DNA of 64,000 nt from contig JABFGH010000001.1 of the NCBI GenBank assembly GCA_013112585.1, positions 226,443-290,442 on the forward strand. The letters are read 5' to 3'. The notes under the pieces were generated by a model that saw nothing but the letters and a program-made list of their open reading frames with translations, was not told where the DNA came from and did not search any database. Position numbers and translations under genes: made by a program. This document shows positions 63,655 to 64,000 of this stretch, one piece after another. This DNA comes from Ignavibacteriota bacterium (lineage in GTDB: Bacteria > Bacteroidota > Ignavibacteria > Ignavibacteriales > Melioribacteraceae). The first letter of the stretch is position 1, and the number at the start of each line of letters is the position of its first letter.

Positions 63655-63887
63655 AATAAGGCTAAGTTCCATTCATCACAGCAAAGATAAAATTATACTT
63701 GAACTACTCCGTAGTTCATTCTTGCATTGTTATCTTTTACCACGGATTTCATCCGTGGTTATTATACTTTAACCCTTTCAGGGTAATTTTGTATGACTAC
63801 GAAGTAGTCAAATACAAATAACCATAGGAGAATCCTATGGAATAAAGGAGATAGCATAGAACCCCAACCCCGGAGTTATTCCGTTGA
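63655..63887 (-). repeat. dispersed multi-hairpin repeat, intact copy
   Basis: Hairpins in order: GAACTAC-TCC-GTAGTTC (63701-63717), ACCACGGAT-TTC-ATCCGTGGT (63739-63759), ACCCT-TTC-AGGGT (63772-63784), TGACTAC-GAA-GTAGTCA (63794-63810), CCATAGGA-GAA-TCCTATGG (63822-63840) and CGGA-GTTAT-TCCG (63871-63883). The first five all have 3-base loops and lie 9-21 bases apart. The minus strand aligns co-linearly with the decayed copy at 43378-43596. The boundaries are approximate. Confidence 0.85.
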
Positions 63888-63925
63888 AAGTCAAGTTTAT
63901 TTATCTGTATTTTTTATTATTTTTT

Positions 63926-63962
63926 GTATCAATTGGAATGATTCTTACGTTCCAATTGATAC
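63926..63962. repeat. long near-perfect stem-loop
   Basis: GTATCAATTGGAATG (63926-63940) pairs with CGTTCCAATTGATAC (63948-63962), with one T-G pair and a 7-base loop. It has no T-run and does not follow a gene within view, so a plain terminator is unlikely. It could be a transposon end or belong to a further repeat. Confidence 0.8.
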
Positions 63963-64000
63963 TATTATTTTTGATAAAATAGAATACTTTTACTATGTTT

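Larger units (their letters stand above)
63289..64000. other. gene-free region dense in palindromes
   Basis: These 712 bases have no coding signal on either strand. The first 80 probably hold the trpS promoter. From 63373 on there are at least twelve short inverted repeats, described as separate entries. Candidate explanations are REP/BIME-like elements, transposon ends, or structured RNA. Confidence 0.8.

Noticed and set aside
63455..63840. Integron attC-type recombination sites
   Set aside because: There are paired palindromes, but no paired core sites, no cassette genes between them and no integron integrase.
63655..63887. CRISPR array
   Set aside because: The palindromes differ from one another and there is no constant direct repeat with unique spacers; no cas genes are nearby.

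Overview
The window is low-GC, gene-dense bacterial chromosome. It most resembles the Ignavibacteria (Bacteroidota/Chlorobi side of the tree). The basis for this is: a subtilisin-like protease with a C-terminal type IX secretion sorting domain, a folP-cdaA overlap, a GlmU-like NTP_transf_4 protein, DUF5683 and DUF2279 proteins, weak ribosome binding sites with several TTG starts, and a trimeric [FeFe] hydrogenase. The assignment is by gene content only.

Layout. (1) 1-10580, plus strand: an H2-metabolism and H2-sensing block. It holds a 5'-truncated histidine kinase fused to a hydrogenase-like H-cluster domain, two stand-alone receivers, a receiver-PAS-kinase hybrid, the NuoE/NuoF/HydA-type hydrogenase hydCBA with a terminator, then two paralogous six-TM RegB-like kinases. 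(2) 10564-20635, minus strand: ispE, a homocysteine methyltransferase, two family 9 glycosyltransferases, a MauE-rhodanese pair, rqcH, a GlmU-like protein, nagB and a POT peptide transporter. (3) 20825-29165, plus strand: a PASTA protein, rpe, nagA, folP, cdaA, a metallo-hydrolase, parAB and two membrane or secreted proteins. (4) 29150-32571: a Ppx/GppA phosphatase (minus), a small unknown gene with aroQ, a MerR regulator with tRNA-Pro(GGG) directly behind it, then a HicBA toxin-antitoxin pair. (5) 32572-41047, plus strand: purF, the T9SS subtilase, pgsA, ftsY, a lipid kinase and a small membrane protein. (6) 41112-63288, minus strand: housekeeping genes. In transcription order these are trpS, scpA, scpB, rluB, lysS, a cell-surface trio, a CtpA-type protease, gamma carbonic anhydrase, a metallo-hydrolase, ybeY, smg, xer recombinase, hpf, hprK, an M23 peptidase, DUF2795, holB, ricT, thiolase, 3-hydroxyacyl-CoA dehydrogenase and a ClC channel. 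(7) 63289-64000: no gene, but a dense field of palindromes.

How the genes work together. The first block looks like a hydrogenase under multi-component phospho-signalling, with an H-cluster-like sensor as its probable gas or redox input. NagA, NagB and the GlmU-like protein point to amino-sugar turnover, and CdaA, the PASTA protein and RqcH to envelope and stress control. ScpA, ScpB, ParA, ParB and the Xer recombinase are chromosome-maintenance genes.

The most unusual non-coding signal is a roughly 220-base multi-hairpin repeat. It is present as a crisp array near 63655-63887 and as a decayed, inverted, co-linear copy at about 43378-43596. Next to the crisp copy lie a predicted three-way-junction element (63455-63540) and a 15-bp stem-loop (63926-63962).
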